A stretch of 64,000 nucleotides of DNA from Sphingomonas echinoides (lineage in GTDB: Bacteria > Pseudomonadota > Alphaproteobacteria > Sphingomonadales > Sphingomonadaceae). The stretch lies in NCBI RefSeq assembly GCF_029623395.1, contig NZ_JAPYKK010000015.1:1-64000 (forward strand), written 5' to 3'. Below, piece after piece: positions 18,558-28,376 of this stretch. The notes beneath the pieces were generated by a model. That model saw only the letters and a list, made by a program, of their open reading frames with translations, searched no databases and was not told where the DNA came from. How positions within the stretch are numbered: the first letter of the stretch is position 1; each line of letters opens with the position of its first letter. Both the position numbers and the translations under genes were made by a program.

Positions 18558-19613
18558 CTAGGCTGACCTTCGGTCCCTCGCGAAATCGCGCGTAGGGTAG
18601 TTCTTAACCCGGACTTTTCCGGGCGTTGTCCCACTCCATTTGCGAAAACCGCGATTGAAGGCGGCTTCGGAGCTGTAGCCGAGCTGTTCGGCGATCTGAA
18701 CGATGCTGTGATTGGTCGATGTCAGCATGATTTGCGCAGCACTCATTCGCGTATGGGTCACGAAACGGCCGGGCGACATGCCCAAAGCGGTACGAAAACG
18801 CCAAGACATGGCCGAGCGTGAGAGACCGGTTGCGCGTGAAAGCGCATCGAGCGTCCAATCGTGACCCGGATCCCGTAGGATCATGCCAATGAGTTTGGCC
18901 ACGAGGGGATCGGACAGACCCTCATAAAAAGGCGAGAAATTGTCGCGCAGCGCGGCTTCCTTGAGGGCCAGCGCAAAAAGCGCTTCGCCCAGCCGAATGA
19001 AGACAGGTTGAGTGAGGAAGTTGCTTTCGCGTTGCGTATCGGCCTCTTCGAAGATCGCCGAAAGGAGCGCCGAGTGCTGACGTCCAAACCCCTTCAATAG
19101 TACTGGTCGGTAAAGTCCGTCGAGCAAGGGGCCTGGAACCCGGTCGTCCACCCAGGCGAGGACCATGCGCATTACGAACGGCGTGCCGCCGCCGCCGAAG
19201 GCGATGTGCATGCCAAACGCGCGGGTCAGCGAGACCATGTCGTTCTCGTCGGTCATCTCGCCATCGACAAGAGAGGCGAGCACGTCACGAAGATCGAGAG
19301 GATTGGTGTCGGACTCGATGCAAAATCGGTGACGCAGGTTGCGGGGGACTATTAGAACGTCGCCATGCTCGAAGGTCATGGGTTCCGTCATCCCGTCGAA
19401 ACGGACTTCACAGTGCCCCTCGACCGCTTCGTAGAAAGCGAGCGAGTCCGCTTCATACGCAACGCTGACGCAGACCGGCGCGGACATGTGCGAATGGCAA
19501 AGTACCGCGCCTGATAGACGGATCGAACGCAATAGATCGTCTAGCGGAGCAGGCGGGCGGAATTTCGCCGGATTGACCAGGGAAGGGCCGGCAGGGGATG
19601 GTGTTGGCGGCAT
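18558..19613 (-). CDS. AraC-family transcriptional regulator with cupin-type N-terminus
   Basis: About 351 residues from the ATG at 19613, which has GGGAGAGG directly upstream; the frame is open 60 codons further without a ribosome site. The N-terminal half is an AraC_binding_2/cupin_6-like sensor (GHCEVRFDGMTEPMTFEHGD). The C-terminal 100 residues carry two helix-turn-helix motifs (LDALSRATGLSRSAMSWRFR and IVQIAEQLGYSSEAAFNRGF). It lies directly downstream of the flavin monooxygenase and upstream of the rhodanese operon on the same strand, so it is a likely activator of one of them. Confidence 0.9.
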   Translation of the reverse strand: MPPTPSPAGPSLVNPAKFRPPAPLDDLLRSIRLSGAVLCHSHMSAPVCVSVAYEADSLAFYEAVEGHCEVRFDGMTEPMTFEHGDVLIVPRNLRHRFCIESDTNPLDLRDVLASLVDGEMTDENDMVSLTRAFGMHIAFGGGGTPFVMRMVLAWVDDRVPGPLLDGLYRPVLLKGFGRQHSALLSAIFEEADTQRESNFLTQPVFIRLGEALFALALKEAALRDNFSPFYEGLSDPLVAKLIGMILRDPGHDWTLDALSRATGLSRSAMSWRFRTALGMSPGRFVTHTRMSAAQIMLTSTNHSIVQIAEQLGYSSEAAFNRGFRKWSGTTPGKVRVKNYPTRDFARDRRSA

Positions 19614-19811
19614 ACCTCTCCCTGCGCAATCAGTGCTTTCTCCAATAGCATAGAACGGGCCATTCGGAGCGTCATCGCTTTTTAGCCGCGCTGCGATGCC
19701 ATCGCCTGACCACGTAACATCAAACGGACGCCACGGGGGCTTTGTGATCCCGTGGCGCCCGCAACGCCCCCTCAGTTGTCTTCGGCGGAGCACGTGAACA
19801 ACGGTAAGACC

Positions 19812-21653
19812 TTATAGGACGTGAGCAAATGCCACCTGACGGTCGGACGGCTCCACGACCGTTGCGGTGTCAATGCGTTCTTTGTGATCATGACCCAGGA
19901 CGGTGCGCATCACCTCCGTCAGCTGCGATGCGGCGCTCACATCCCGAGCGCGCCAAGCGACATGTCCGTCAGGCCGTACGAGAACCGCGCCATCGGCGTC
20001 GACTTGGCGTTGTCGCGACCAGTGATTGAGGGGATCGCGCACGAAGCCGTATCGCGTACCGACTGGTATCACTACAACGTCGACGCCGGTCTCACGACGG
20101 CTGTTCGCAGCGGCTTGGACCCAAGCATCTCCACCGGGTCCGGTCAGCAATGTGAAACGGCCGCGTCCGACGAGGTCAAGCGTCGAGATCTTGCGAAGGC
20201 CACGCTCGATCCAAGCATGCGGCAATCGGGCGCCCGGTCGGGTGGTCGCGACATACCCGACATCGGGCGGCCCCTCGATACCCGCTTCCTGTCCTGCTTC
20301 GGCGATCAACGCACCGCCCTCGTAGCGATAGCCGACTTCGATACCGAGAGCATTGAACGCGGTCTCCAGCTCATTCGTGCGAAACCGTTCGAAGCCGGCA
20401 CGAAGCGCGATGCCGGAGGGGCCGTCGTCGCGCAGAGCTTCGATGCGGGATGCAATCTCCTCAGGCGAAGCTTCGCCCTTCATTCCCAACACGTCCCGGA
20501 ACATGGTCCCGAACTGTGCGACCAGCGAACTGAAGGCGCGATCCACCACGCGCGCACCGATCGGTTGGCGTTCCGTGTCGTACGTATCGAGAAGGGCTGG
20601 TGCGGCATGGCCATCCAGCAGAAGCTTGAGCTTCCAGGCGACGTTGTACCCGTCCGCGATCGACGTATTCGAGCCCAGCCCGTTCATCGGCGGATGACGG
20701 TGGACGGCATCCCCCGCGCACCAGACACGCCCCTGTCCATAGCGAAGCGCCCACATCCGGTTCGGGCTCCAGCGCGAGATTGCCTTGATTTCGATTGCAA
20801 CATTGGGGTCGCCGATGCCGCGGGCAATGCGGGCGCGTAGCGCTTCCGGGTCGAGCTCACTGTTGACCTGCGCAGGTGGAACATTGAACCCGGTGACCCA
20901 CTCTGTCCACGGTTTCACCATCACAAACGTGGCGCCGTCGTGCGGGTCTAGTCCCCAGTACATCGTTCCGGGACGGTGCGCGCAATATCGGGTCAGATCC
21001 GCCTTGATCCAGATGTAGACGACTTCGCCGATATCGCTGTCCCTGCCGTCGGCGGTATGCCCGTCAAACGGCAGGTCGAGTTTGGTAGCGACAATGCTTC
21101 GTGCCCCGTCCGTGCCGATCATGTAGTCGGCACGGATCGTGTAGTGGGCGCCGCCGTGCATCTCGCGAACGGTGGCGGTTACGCCCGTTTCGTCCTGCAC
21201 GAAATCCTGGAGGTCGTGGCCGTATCGCAATTCCCCGACGCCAGCATCTTCGATTGCGCGCGCCATGATCGGTTCGAGGTGATGCTGCGAAATGTTGACG
21301 GATTGGCATGGGCTTGCGCGACGATAACGATCAATATGGTCTTCGCCTGCTCCCCACGCATCTGATCGGAGGATCTCGGGTCCGGCCATCGTGGTGATGT
21401 AGGCATTGCTCCACATCATTGCGTTTGGTGTCGCTTCGGCCATCACGTCGTCCTCGATGCCGAGGTCGCGGAAGATCTCCATTGTTCGCTGATTGGTGAT
21501 GTGCGCGCGCGGCGTATTTGCCACATCGCAGAAACGTTCTAGAACGATGTGGGGAACGCCATAACGGCTGAGCGCCAGCGAAGCGGCTAGCCCCGCGGGG
21601 CCCGCTCCAGCGATTAGGACAGGAGTGCGGATGCTGTAAGACTCTGAAGACAT
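19812..21653 (-). CDS. FAD-dependent aromatic hydroxylase (TfdB/phenol-monooxygenase-like)
   Basis: 613 residues. The FAD-binding motif GAGPAGLAASL is near residue 16. The DG motif GTDGARS and the second FAD motif GDAVHRHPPMNGLGSNTSI follow. A thioredoxin-like C-terminal domain (about 470-600) is typical of the phenol hydroxylase/2,4-dichlorophenol 6-monooxygenase group. It ortho-hydroxylates a phenol to a catechol using NAD(P)H and O2. The neighbouring meta-cleavage genes on the other strand could take the catechol further. The IclR gene sits 387 bases upstream. Confidence 0.88.
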   Translation of the reverse strand: MSSESYSIRTPVLIAGAGPAGLAASLALSRYGVPHIVLERFCDVANTPRAHITNQRTMEIFRDLGIEDDVMAEATPNAMMWSNAYITTMAGPEILRSDAWGAGEDHIDRYRRASPCQSVNISQHHLEPIMARAIEDAGVGELRYGHDLQDFVQDETGVTATVREMHGGAHYTIRADYMIGTDGARSIVATKLDLPFDGHTADGRDSDIGEVVYIWIKADLTRYCAHRPGTMYWGLDPHDGATFVMVKPWTEWVTGFNVPPAQVNSELDPEALRARIARGIGDPNVAIEIKAISRWSPNRMWALRYGQGRVWCAGDAVHRHPPMNGLGSNTSIADGYNVAWKLKLLLDGHAAPALLDTYDTERQPIGARVVDRAFSSLVAQFGTMFRDVLGMKGEASPEEIASRIEALRDDGPSGIALRAGFERFRTNELETAFNALGIEVGYRYEGGALIAEAGQEAGIEGPPDVGYVATTRPGARLPHAWIERGLRKISTLDLVGRGRFTLLTGPGGDAWVQAAANSRRETGVDVVVIPVGTRYGFVRDPLNHWSRQRQVDADGAVLVRPDGHVAWRARDVSAASQLTEVMRTVLGHDHKERIDTATVVEPSDRQVAFAHVL

Positions 21654-22040
21654 AGATCTTCCTCTCCAAGGATCGACCGGCGTGTTTGAACCCGCTCGGT
21701 GTTTGGCAAATTTCGAAGTTCAGACGTCCGAGAGGAAATGCTTCCCGTCCGGTCGGACGACCATTGGCAATCAGAATGGTCCGAGGAGGATCACCAAACC
21801 AAAATAGCTTGGAGACCCCTCAATACCGTCATCTCGTCCGGGGCCTCGGCTTCAAGGCGCAGCGACCTTGCCCTCTAAGAGTATGCAAATCCGGGGGACA
21901 TGTCTTTGCCCTAGCGTCTCGAAAAATTGACATCTCGTGTTGGGCCGCTCCGAGGAATGCAGAACGAGACTTTTCAGCGACCGCTGATGTGCGTGGGACC
22001 TAGCACTGGTCTGCCAACCTCGACTGACCTAGGAACCGTT
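21654..22040. other. Intergenic region between hydroxylase and IclR gene
   Basis: About 390 bases, probably holding the promoter of the flavin hydroxylase on the minus strand. No gene is recognisable, and I see no clear palindrome. Confidence 0.45.
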
Positions 22041-22793
22041 TCAGTCCGTCCCGCCGGTGCCGAGTCTCCGCTCAATCGTCGCGACGCAGCGGCGCAACGC
22101 TGCCGGCGGCTCTACCCATTTGGCGGCGGCGCCGGTTACGGACAGCGAAACCGCGGCGATCACGGCGCCATTCGCATCTCTCACCGGCAGGGCGATACAA
22201 AAAAGATCCTGTGCAATTTCTTGCTGATCCAGCGCAAATCCGAGTCGCGCGACCTCATCCAGTTCGGCTTGGATATCAGCGGGGTCGATCTTGGTACGAT
22301 CGGTCAGTGCTATGAACGGTCCGGCTAAAAGGTAGGCGTCGCGCTTGGCTGGATCGATATGAGCGAGCAGAACTTTTCCAATCGCCGAACAATAGGCCTC
22401 CAACTGGCCACCCTCAGAGGTGAAGAGCGTTGCGCCTCGCCCGGCCTGTTTGACGAGGTAGGTAACCATTTCGCCATCCCAAATACCGAGATGAGTTGTG
22501 GCCCCGCTTTCCGACGCGAGGGCGCGCAGCGTAGGTCGGGAAACGGCTTCCAGCGTGTCTTGCGGATTGCTGCGAGCGACGAGGTTTGCGAGCCGCATGC
22601 CGCTGACATAATGACCCCTCTGGGCCGGGGCGATAAAGCCGCGGCGTACCAAGGCCGCAGCCATTCGGTGGGCGGTCGAAGACGGCAGCCCCAGCGTTTC
22701 CGCGGCTGCGCGAAGGGAACCATTCTGGTTACCGCCCAGCAGGGTCTCGAGGAGGTCCAGCATCTTGTCGCTTGCTGCGGTGCCACTGTTCAT
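22041..22793 (-). CDS. IclR-family transcriptional regulator
   Basis: 250 residues. N-terminal winged helix (about 8-62; SLRAAAETLGLPSSTAHRMAAAL is the recognition region) and C-terminal IclR effector domain (about 75-245, with AYCSAIGKVLLAH and ALPVRDANGAVIAAVSLS). IclR proteins of this type control aromatic catabolic operons in response to pathway acids. It is divergent from the hydratase-led operon with only 97 bases between starts, so it most likely regulates that operon and itself. Confidence 0.93.
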   Translation of the reverse strand: MNSGTAASDKMLDLLETLLGGNQNGSLRAAAETLGLPSSTAHRMAAALVRRGFIAPAQRGHYVSGMRLANLVARSNPQDTLEAVSRPTLRALASESGATTHLGIWDGEMVTYLVKQAGRGATLFTSEGGQLEAYCSAIGKVLLAHIDPAKRDAYLLAGPFIALTDRTKIDPADIQAELDEVARLGFALDQQEIAQDLFCIALPVRDANGAVIAAVSLSVTGAAAKWVEPPAALRRCVATIERRLGTGGTD

Positions 22794-22890
22794 AACAGGC
22801 GTCCTACCACAGTGTGAGAGAAGATAGCACCATAAAATTGCTGATTATCACCGCCTGCCATACGTATTGACTGCGCCTGGAGGACAAAAA
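22794..22890. promoter_or_regulatory. Divergent promoter region, IclR / meta-cleavage operon
   Basis: 97 bases separate the IclR start (minus) from the hydratase start (plus). It contains GATA-N19-TATC arms and an A/T-rich centre (CATAAAATTG), unusual in this GC-rich surrounding. It is the natural place for an IclR operator. No canonical IclR box can be asserted. Confidence 0.45.
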
Positions 22891-23676
22891 TTGCACGATT
22901 ACACCCATTCCGCCGCCGCTTTACGCGCGGCTTATCAAACTGGCGCCATAGCCCCGCTACGGGGTGTTCTGGATCCGGCGGATGCGAGCGGCGCCTACGT
23001 CGTGCAAGCGATCAACACGCGGTTCTGGTCGGATGCGGGTCGCCGCATCGTCGGTCGCAAGGTCGGCCTGACGGCAAGGGCGGTTCAAATTCAACTCGGC
23101 GTCGATCAGCCGGATTTCGGTGTGCTGTTCGACGATATGATCGTCGCGAACGGAGGTCGGCTGGATCCGTCCCGGACGCTTCAGCCCAAGGCCGAGGCTG
23201 AAATCGCAATCGTGCTCGCGACCGATCTCGACGACGTGAATGCAACCCCTGAAACGGTCGCCGCCGCCGTCAAACACGCGGTTGCCGCGATCGAGATCGT
23301 CGACAGTCGCATCGCCGACTGGAAGATTACCTTTGCGGATACGGTCGCCGACAACGGTTCGTCCGGTTTCTACGTCTTGGGAGACACACCAAAGCCGCTC
23401 GACGGACTGGATCTCTACACGTGCGGGATGGTGATGGAGATCAACGGGGCGATCGTCTCGCTGGGCGCTGGCGCGGCCTGCCTGGGTCATCCTCTCGAAG
23501 CGGCCGCTTGGCTCGTTCGCACATTATCGGCGGCAGGCGATCCGTTGCGCGCAGGGGATGTCGTGTTGACCGGGGCGCTCGGACCGATGGTTGCGCTGAC
23601 ACCCGGTGATCGGGTCGAGGCGAAGATCGGCGGACTGGGAAGTGCTTCGTTCCACTTCGAAAAGGATGTCGCATGA
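22891..23676 (+). CDS. mhpD: 2-keto-4-pentenoate hydratase
   Basis: I chose the TTG at 22891: GGAGG (22879-22883) is 7 bases before it, whereas an upstream in-frame TTG (22867) would put the ribosome site inside the gene. 261 residues. Metal-binding acidic residues lie in AEAE (101-104) and EIVDSR (135-140), as in MhpD/XylJ. It adds water to 2-hydroxypenta-2,4-dienoate to give 4-hydroxy-2-oxovalerate. First gene of the meta-cleavage lower operon; its stop overlaps the next start (ATGA). Confidence 0.93.
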   Translation: MHDYTHSAAALRAAYQTGAIAPLRGVLDPADASGAYVVQAINTRFWSDAGRRIVGRKVGLTARAVQIQLGVDQPDFGVLFDDMIVANGGRLDPSRTLQPKAEAEIAIVLATDLDDVNATPETVAAAVKHAVAAIEIVDSRIADWKITFADTVADNGSSGFYVLGDTPKPLDGLDLYTCGMVMEINGAIVSLGAGAACLGHPLEAAAWLVRTLSAAGDPLRAGDVVLTGALGPMVALTPGDRVEAKIGGLGSASFHFEKDVA

Positions 23677-24617
23677 CCGCGAAGATCAAGGTCGCGATCA
23701 TCGGTCCCGGTAATATCGGTTCCGACTTGCTTATCAAGATCATGCGGCGGTCCGAAGTGCTCGAAGTCGCTGCGCTTGTCGGCGTCGATCCCGAGTCCGA
23801 CGGTCTGAAACGGGCGGAACGGATGGGGATCGCCACCACCGCGGGCGGGATCGACGGTCTGGTCGCCATGCCCGTCTGGCCGGAAATCGGCATCGTGTTC
23901 GACGCGACGTCCGCGGGCGCACACGTACGGCATAGCGACATCGTGACGAAGGCGGGCAAGGTCATGGTCGACCTAACCCCAGCCGCGATCGGGCCCTATG
24001 TCATCCCGGTGGTCAACGGGGATGCGCATCTCGATGCGCCCAACGTCAATATGGTGACCTGCGGCGGGCAGGCGACGATTCCGATCGTCGCGGCGGTATC
24101 CTCGGTCGCAACGGTCCACTACGCCGAAATCGTCGCGTCGATCGCCTCGAAGTCGGCCGGCCCCGGCACCCGCGCAAACATCGATGAATTCACCGAGACC
24201 ACGTCGCGTGGCATCGAGGAGGTCGGCGGCGCGGCGAAGGGCAAGGCGATCATCATCCTCAACCCGGCCGAACCGCCGATGCTGATGCGCGACACGGTGT
24301 TCACCCTGTCCAGCGGCGCCGACGAGGCGACCATCGATCAAGCGGTCGAAGCGATGGTCGCTAAGGTTGCGGCCTATGTTCCTGGCTACCGCCTGAAGCA
24401 GCGCGTCCAGCACGAACGGTTCGGCGCCAACAACCCGATCAGCATTCCCGGCCTTGGTACCTACGAAGGGATCAAGACCACCGTTTTCCTGGAGGTGGAA
24501 GGGGCTGCGCATTACCTGCCCGCTTACGCCGGAAACCTCGACATCATGACGTCGGCCGGACTCGCGACCGCCGAGAAGATCGCCGCCCGGCGATTGCAGC
24601 GGAAGGAGACGGTCTGA
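23673..24617 (+). CDS. mhpF: Acetaldehyde dehydrogenase (acylating)
   Basis: 314 residues, full length for MhpF/DmpF. The NAD-binding GPGNIG is at 11-16 and the catalytic Cys is C130 in MVTCGGQAT. It converts acetaldehyde, NAD+ and CoA to acetyl-CoA. It works as a channelling complex with the aldolase encoded immediately downstream; its TGA overlaps the aldolase ATG by one base. Order hydratase-dehydrogenase-aldolase matches the classical meta pathway operons. Confidence 0.96.
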   Translation: MTAKIKVAIIGPGNIGSDLLIKIMRRSEVLEVAALVGVDPESDGLKRAERMGIATTAGGIDGLVAMPVWPEIGIVFDATSAGAHVRHSDIVTKAGKVMVDLTPAAIGPYVIPVVNGDAHLDAPNVNMVTCGGQATIPIVAAVSSVATVHYAEIVASIASKSAGPGTRANIDEFTETTSRGIEEVGGAAKGKAIIILNPAEPPMLMRDTVFTLSSGADEATIDQAVEAMVAKVAAYVPGYRLKQRVQHERFGANNPISIPGLGTYEGIKTTVFLEVEGAAHYLPAYAGNLDIMTSAGLATAEKIAARRLQRKETV

Positions 24618-25663
24618 TGGCGTTCGATCCGATACGGGACAAGCTTTACATCCAGGACGTCACGCTGCGCGACGGGATGCACGCGATCCGCCATCAATAT
24701 GGCATCGATCACGTCCGCACCATTGCACGCGCACTCGATCAGGCTGGCGTGGATGCGATTGAGGTTGCGCATGGAGACGGCTTGAACGGATCCTCGTTCA
24801 ATTACGGGTTCGGGCGCTGCACCGACTGGGAATGGATCGAAGCGGTGGCTGAAGTGCTCGAGCACGCCGTGTTGACGACGCTGCTGATCCCGGGGATCGG
24901 CACGATCGAGGAGCTCCAACACGCGCATGCTCTCGGGGTGCGCTCGGTGCGGGTCGCAACGCATTGTACCGAGGCCGACATTTCCCGGCAGCATATCATG
25001 GCCGCGCGCGACCTCGGCATGGATGTGTCTGGTTTCCTGATGATGGGCCATATGAGCGACCCGGATGCCTTGGCGCAACAGGCCAAGCTGATGGAAAGCT
25101 ACGGCGCGCATTGTGTCTATGTCACTGACTCCGGTGGCGCGATGAACATGGACGACTATCGCCTCCGGGTGGAAGCCTATGACCGCGTACTCAAGCCCGA
25201 GACGCAGCGCGGTATCCACGCTCACCACAATTTGTCGTTGGGCGTCGCCAATTCCATCGTCGGCGCGCAAGGCGGGGCAGTGCGAATCGACGCAAGCCTG
25301 GCCGGGATGGGGGCGGGGGCTGGCAATGCGCCGCTGGAGGTGTTCATTGCGGCGGCCGACCGGATGGGTTGGCGTCATGGGTGCGATCTGTACCAACTGA
25401 TGGATGCAGCCGAGGATCTGGTTCGCCCGCTGCAAGATCGACCGGTCCGCGTTGACCGGGAAACGCTCAGTCTCGGATATGCCGGCGTGTACTCGTCGTT
25501 TTTGCGACATGCCGAAAAGGCCGCGATCGACCACGGGGTCGATACGCGCGAAATTCTGGTCGAACTCGGTCGGCGGCGGATGGTCGGTGGGCAGGAAGAC
25601 ATGATCGTCGACGTCGCGCTCGACATCCTTCGATCCAAATCCGCGATACCGGCCGACGCATAG
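24617..25663 (+). CDS. mhpE: 4-hydroxy-2-oxovalerate aldolase
   Basis: 348 residues. HMGL-like TIM barrel with metal-binding D19 (VTLRDGMHA) and H201/H203 ([11 protein letters not shown]), and a C-terminal communication domain that contacts the acylating dehydrogenase. It splits 4-hydroxy-2-oxovalerate to pyruvate and acetaldehyde. The gene overlaps the preceding one by one base. Confidence 0.96.
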   Translation: MAFDPIRDKLYIQDVTLRDGMHAIRHQYGIDHVRTIARALDQAGVDAIEVAHGDGLNGSSFNYGFGRCTDWEWIEAVAEVLEHAVLTTLLIPGIGTIEELQHAHALGVRSVRVATHCTEADISRQHIMAARDLGMDVSGFLMMGHMSDPDALAQQAKLMESYGAHCVYVTDSGGAMNMDDYRLRVEAYDRVLKPETQRGIHAHHNLSLGVANSIVGAQGGAVRIDASLAGMGAGAGNAPLEVFIAAADRMGWRHGCDLYQLMDAAEDLVRPLQDRPVRVDRETLSLGYAGVYSSFLRHAEKAAIDHGVDTREILVELGRRRMVGGQEDMIVDVALDILRSKSAIPADA

Positions 25664-25754
25664 CATCAACCCGTATCGAGAACTCGCCTTCGGTCGGGCC
25701 CGAAGAAATTCACCATACGGCACACAATACGCTTCGCTCTCAAGGAGATCAGAA

Positions 25755-26645
25755 ATGGCTGACATCGAAACCTCTGCCGTCGCCGGAACAGGGGAACCCA
25801 CCTTCGAGCAAACCAGTCGCTTCGTGGATACTCCGCGGGGGCGGCTGCACTATAACGAAGTCGGCAATGGACAACCGGTGATCCTGCTGCACGGCTCCGG
25901 CCCCGGTGCCACGAGCTGGACCAATTTCCTTCCGAACATCGGCCCGCTGTCGAAGACGTTCCGCGTGATTGCACTGGACGTGCCGGGGTGGGGGCTGTCG
26001 GCCCCCAACGACCCGACGGTCACGCCGATGGTCCCATCAGGAACGTTGGCGGTCCTCGCGCTGATGGATGCGCTGAAGATCGACAAGGCGGCGCTGGTTG
26101 GCAATTCGATGGGCGGCATGATCGCGCTGCATTTTGCGGAAACACAGAACGATCGCCTGACGCACCTGGTGACGATGGGATCGGGGCTGATCACGATCCC
26201 GTCGATCTTTTCCCCCGCCGGCTTGTCGGAAGGGATGAAGGTGCTCGTGCAAGCCTATCGCGACCCAAGTCCCGAGAGCTTCCGCAATCTCATCAAGGTC
26301 ATGGTCTTCGATTCCTCGCTTGCGACCGACGCGCTGTTTGAAGCACGATCGAAGGCGGCCCTGGCCAATCCCGGCCATCTTACCAACTTCCTCAAGATGT
26401 TCGCACACCCCGGCGGCGTTCCCGTAACCGGCGAGGCGGTCGCCGCGCTGTCGAAAATCAAGACGCCGGCGTTGTTCATCCACGGTCGCGACGACCGCGT
26501 GTTGAGCATCGAGCATAGTTTGCGGCTTCTGAGCATCGTCCCCAATTCGCGGCTCCACGTGTTCAACCGCTGTGGGCACTGGGCGCAGATCGAGCATGCC
26601 GACGAGTTCAACGTGCTCGTCGCCAACTTCCTCGCAAGCAACTGA
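25755..26645 (+). CDS. Alpha/beta hydrolase, meta-cleavage-product hydrolase type
   Basis: 296 residues; AAGGAG before the ATG. HGSGPGATSW forms the oxyanion loop as in BphD/MhpC, the nucleophile is S118 in GNSMGG, the acid is in GRDD (D246/D247) and the base is H275 in GHWAQIEH. It hydrolyses the C-C bond of the ring-fission product made by an extradiol dioxygenase, giving the dienoate used by the hydratase. It is separated by 91 bases from the aldolase and followed by an unknown gene and the dioxygenase. Not similar in motif layout to N-formylmaleamate deformylase (NicD). Confidence 0.9.
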   Translation: MADIETSAVAGTGEPTFEQTSRFVDTPRGRLHYNEVGNGQPVILLHGSGPGATSWTNFLPNIGPLSKTFRVIALDVPGWGLSAPNDPTVTPMVPSGTLAVLALMDALKIDKAALVGNSMGGMIALHFAETQNDRLTHLVTMGSGLITIPSIFSPAGLSEGMKVLVQAYRDPSPESFRNLIKVMVFDSSLATDALFEARSKAALANPGHLTNFLKMFAHPGGVPVTGEAVAALSKIKTPALFIHGRDDRVLSIEHSLRLLSIVPNSRLHVFNRCGHWAQIEHADEFNVLVANFLASN

Positions 26646-26657
26646 CGAGCTCCCGTT

Positions 26658-27047
26658 GTGCGCGATCTGATCGGCGAACTGGCGACGTTTCGCAACAGCG
26701 TCCGGGTGCCCGTCCGCTTCACGCGCGTCACCTTCGATCTGGGGCGCGCGCGGGACTGGAAAGCCGTCGACATGCTGCTCCAGCGGGAGAACGGCGACAC
26801 CCAGCGGTGTTCCACGGCAACGTTCAGTGCGCTGTCTGCCGCGGGCGATCCGTTTGCCGTGTGGCTACGAGCGGCGGATGGCAGTGAGACCGGGCCGTTC
26901 ATAGCGGAAGCGATCGTCACCGGTATCCCGGTCTCGGCGGATTGCTTCGCTTTTTCACGACGGGAAGACGGCTTTTGGGAGGGCGTAACGATCACATTTC
27001 GCGGCGGAAGCGCCGCGGTTGTTCCTTACGCCTGCGACGCCTCGTGA
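26658..27047 (+). CDS. Unknown 129-residue protein in the meta-cleavage operon
   Basis: GTG start 12 bases after the hydrolase stop with a weak GACGAG site. I do not recognise the family. The protein is soluble, has no signal or membrane segment, and alternates charged and beta-prone stretches (RFTRVTFDLGRARDW, TGPFIAEAIVTGIPV, FWEGVTITFRGG), which suggests a small beta-barrel or FMN-binding split-barrel-like fold. Placement between the C-C hydrolase and the ring-cleaving dioxygenase implies a role in the same route, for example an accessory reductase or lid protein. That is only inference. Confidence 0.6.
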   Translation: MRDLIGELATFRNSVRVPVRFTRVTFDLGRARDWKAVDMLLQRENGDTQRCSTATFSALSAAGDPFAVWLRAADGSETGPFIAEAIVTGIPVSADCFAFSRREDGFWEGVTITFRGGSAAVVPYACDAS

Positions 27048-27107
27048 TGAGCGGCGATTACCACCGAGTTCAGCACCATCGTCTTTTTCTATAACGGAGA
27101 ATTGAAC

Positions 27108-28055
27108 ATGAGCAGCAGCGCAACAGCCGTACAGCCGGCTCGGGTCAGTCAGATCGGATATCTCGGGCTCGGCGTCTCGAACCTCGAAAAGTGGCGGGAG
27201 TTCGCGCAGGAAGTTCTGGGGCTGCAGGACAATGGGGAGTCCGCAAACGGGGATCTCTTTCTGCGCATGGACGATTACCACCACCGGTTCATCCTCAGCC
27301 GCAACGATGCCGACGATCTGCTCTACGTCGGGTATGAAGTCCAAGACGAGGCTGCGCTCAACGCGGTAGCGGCGCAGTTGCGTGCCTATGGTATCGACGT
27401 TCGAGCCGGAAGCCCGGAACAGACGGCGGCCAGGCTCGTCAGTCGGATGATCTGCTTCGATGATCCCGATGGCATGGCGACCGAGATCTATTACGGTCCG
27501 CTGTTCGATCATGCGCCGTTCGTTTCGCCACGCGGCATCCCTCGGTTCGTCGCGGCTGAACTTGGGTTCGGCCACATCGTCATCGGCGTGCAGGACAAGG
27601 CCTCTTATGTTGACTATCTGACCAAGGGCCTTGGGGGGCGGGTCAGCGATCACATTTCGCTCGCGATTGGGCCGATGACGATCGATCTGACGTTCGTCCA
27701 CGTCAATCCGCGGCATCACTCCGTCGCCGTGATGGTCTTGCCGGAAATGCCCGGCGCGCCGCCGCCGAAGCGTCTGCAGCACTTCATGCTCGAAGTTGAA
27801 GACGTCGATGTCGTCGGTGCGGCGCTGGATCTGTTCAAGCAGCGTGGCATGGCGACCGGCGCGTTGGGGCGTCATGTCAACGACCGGATGCTCTCCTTCT
27901 ACGCAGATACGCCATCGGGCTTCCACGTCGAATACGGGTATGGCGCTTTGCGGATCGACAATGAAGACGAATGGACCGTCAAAAACTGGCAGGCATCAAG
28001 CTTCTGGGGGCACGGCATGCCGCCGCGGTCTCATCCCAAGCCCGGCGAGCAATAA
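27108..28055 (+). CDS. Type I extradiol dioxygenase (VOC fold, BphC-like)
   Basis: 315 residues. The ATG at 27108 has GGAG at 9 bases; an in-frame TTG two codons earlier is less likely. Two VOC modules (about 14-130 and 152-290). Fe(II) ligands H156 (GFGHIVIG), H225 (LQHFMLEV) and E275 (HVEYGYG), and second-sphere H204 (NPRHHS). It cleaves a catechol next to one hydroxyl. Together with the hydrolase and MhpD/F/E-type enzymes it completes a meta pathway. Substrate size (mono- or bicyclic) cannot be decided from sequence. Confidence 0.93.
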   Translation: MSSSATAVQPARVSQIGYLGLGVSNLEKWREFAQEVLGLQDNGESANGDLFLRMDDYHHRFILSRNDADDLLYVGYEVQDEAALNAVAAQLRAYGIDVRAGSPEQTAARLVSRMICFDDPDGMATEIYYGPLFDHAPFVSPRGIPRFVAAELGFGHIVIGVQDKASYVDYLTKGLGGRVSDHISLAIGPMTIDLTFVHVNPRHHSVAVMVLPEMPGAPPPKRLQHFMLEVEDVDVVGAALDLFKQRGMATGALGRHVNDRMLSFYADTPSGFHVEYGYGALRIDNEDEWTVKNWQASSFWGHGMPPRSHPKPGEQ

Positions 28056-28163
28056 GCCAGGGACGACCAGTCTCGTCGCACCACCCGGACCGAGCTGGAT
28101 CTGGAAACGGGCGGGAAGCGGACGTAGCGCATAAACTGTTGTGCCGGGTTGCGGTGCGTTGAG

Positions 28164-28177
28164 ACGTCATTTGACGT
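28164..28177. promoter_or_regulatory. Inverted repeat ACGTCA-TT-TGACGT
   Basis: Perfect 6-base arms with a 2-base spacer, followed at once by a third half-site-like TTGACGTGAT. It lies 109 bases after the extradiol dioxygenase and about 360 bases before the TonB receptor. It resembles a dimeric operator with an extra half site, perhaps for the receptor promoter. Confidence 0.4.
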
Positions 28178-28363
28178 TTGACGTGATTGCGACCCGGTTA
28201 ATTGTTGGGCCGCGTACAGCATTTCCGACGAGCCCTAGCGGTGCCGGGAGGAACCACGGCACGCGCGTTGAGCGCGCGTCCGCCTCATCGTTTCAAGCAG
28301 GATTTGGTGAGCACCTCGCCCATGCGGTCCTCACCGCCTTGACGGACCGGAAGCGACCGGTCT

Positions 28364-28376
28364 CCCCCCCCCCCCC
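28364..28376 (+). repeat. Homopolymeric C13 tract upstream of a TonB receptor
   Basis: Thirteen consecutive C residues, 162 bases before the receptor start and outside any gene. Such tracts change length by slipped-strand mispairing in other bacteria and can alter promoter spacing. It is by far the longest homopolymer I noticed in the window. Tract length should also be treated with caution as a sequencing or assembly weak point. Confidence 0.75.

Noticed and set aside
18344..18595. 83-codon plus frame in the rhodanese-AraC gap
   Set aside because: No ribosome site, no domain, and it overlaps the end of the AraC gene on the other strand.
25755..26645. Alpha/beta hydrolase as N-formylmaleamate deformylase (NicD)
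   Set aside because: The HGSGPGATSW loop and the place in the MhpD/F/E operon fit a C-C bond hydrolase; motif layout differs from NicD as I recall it.
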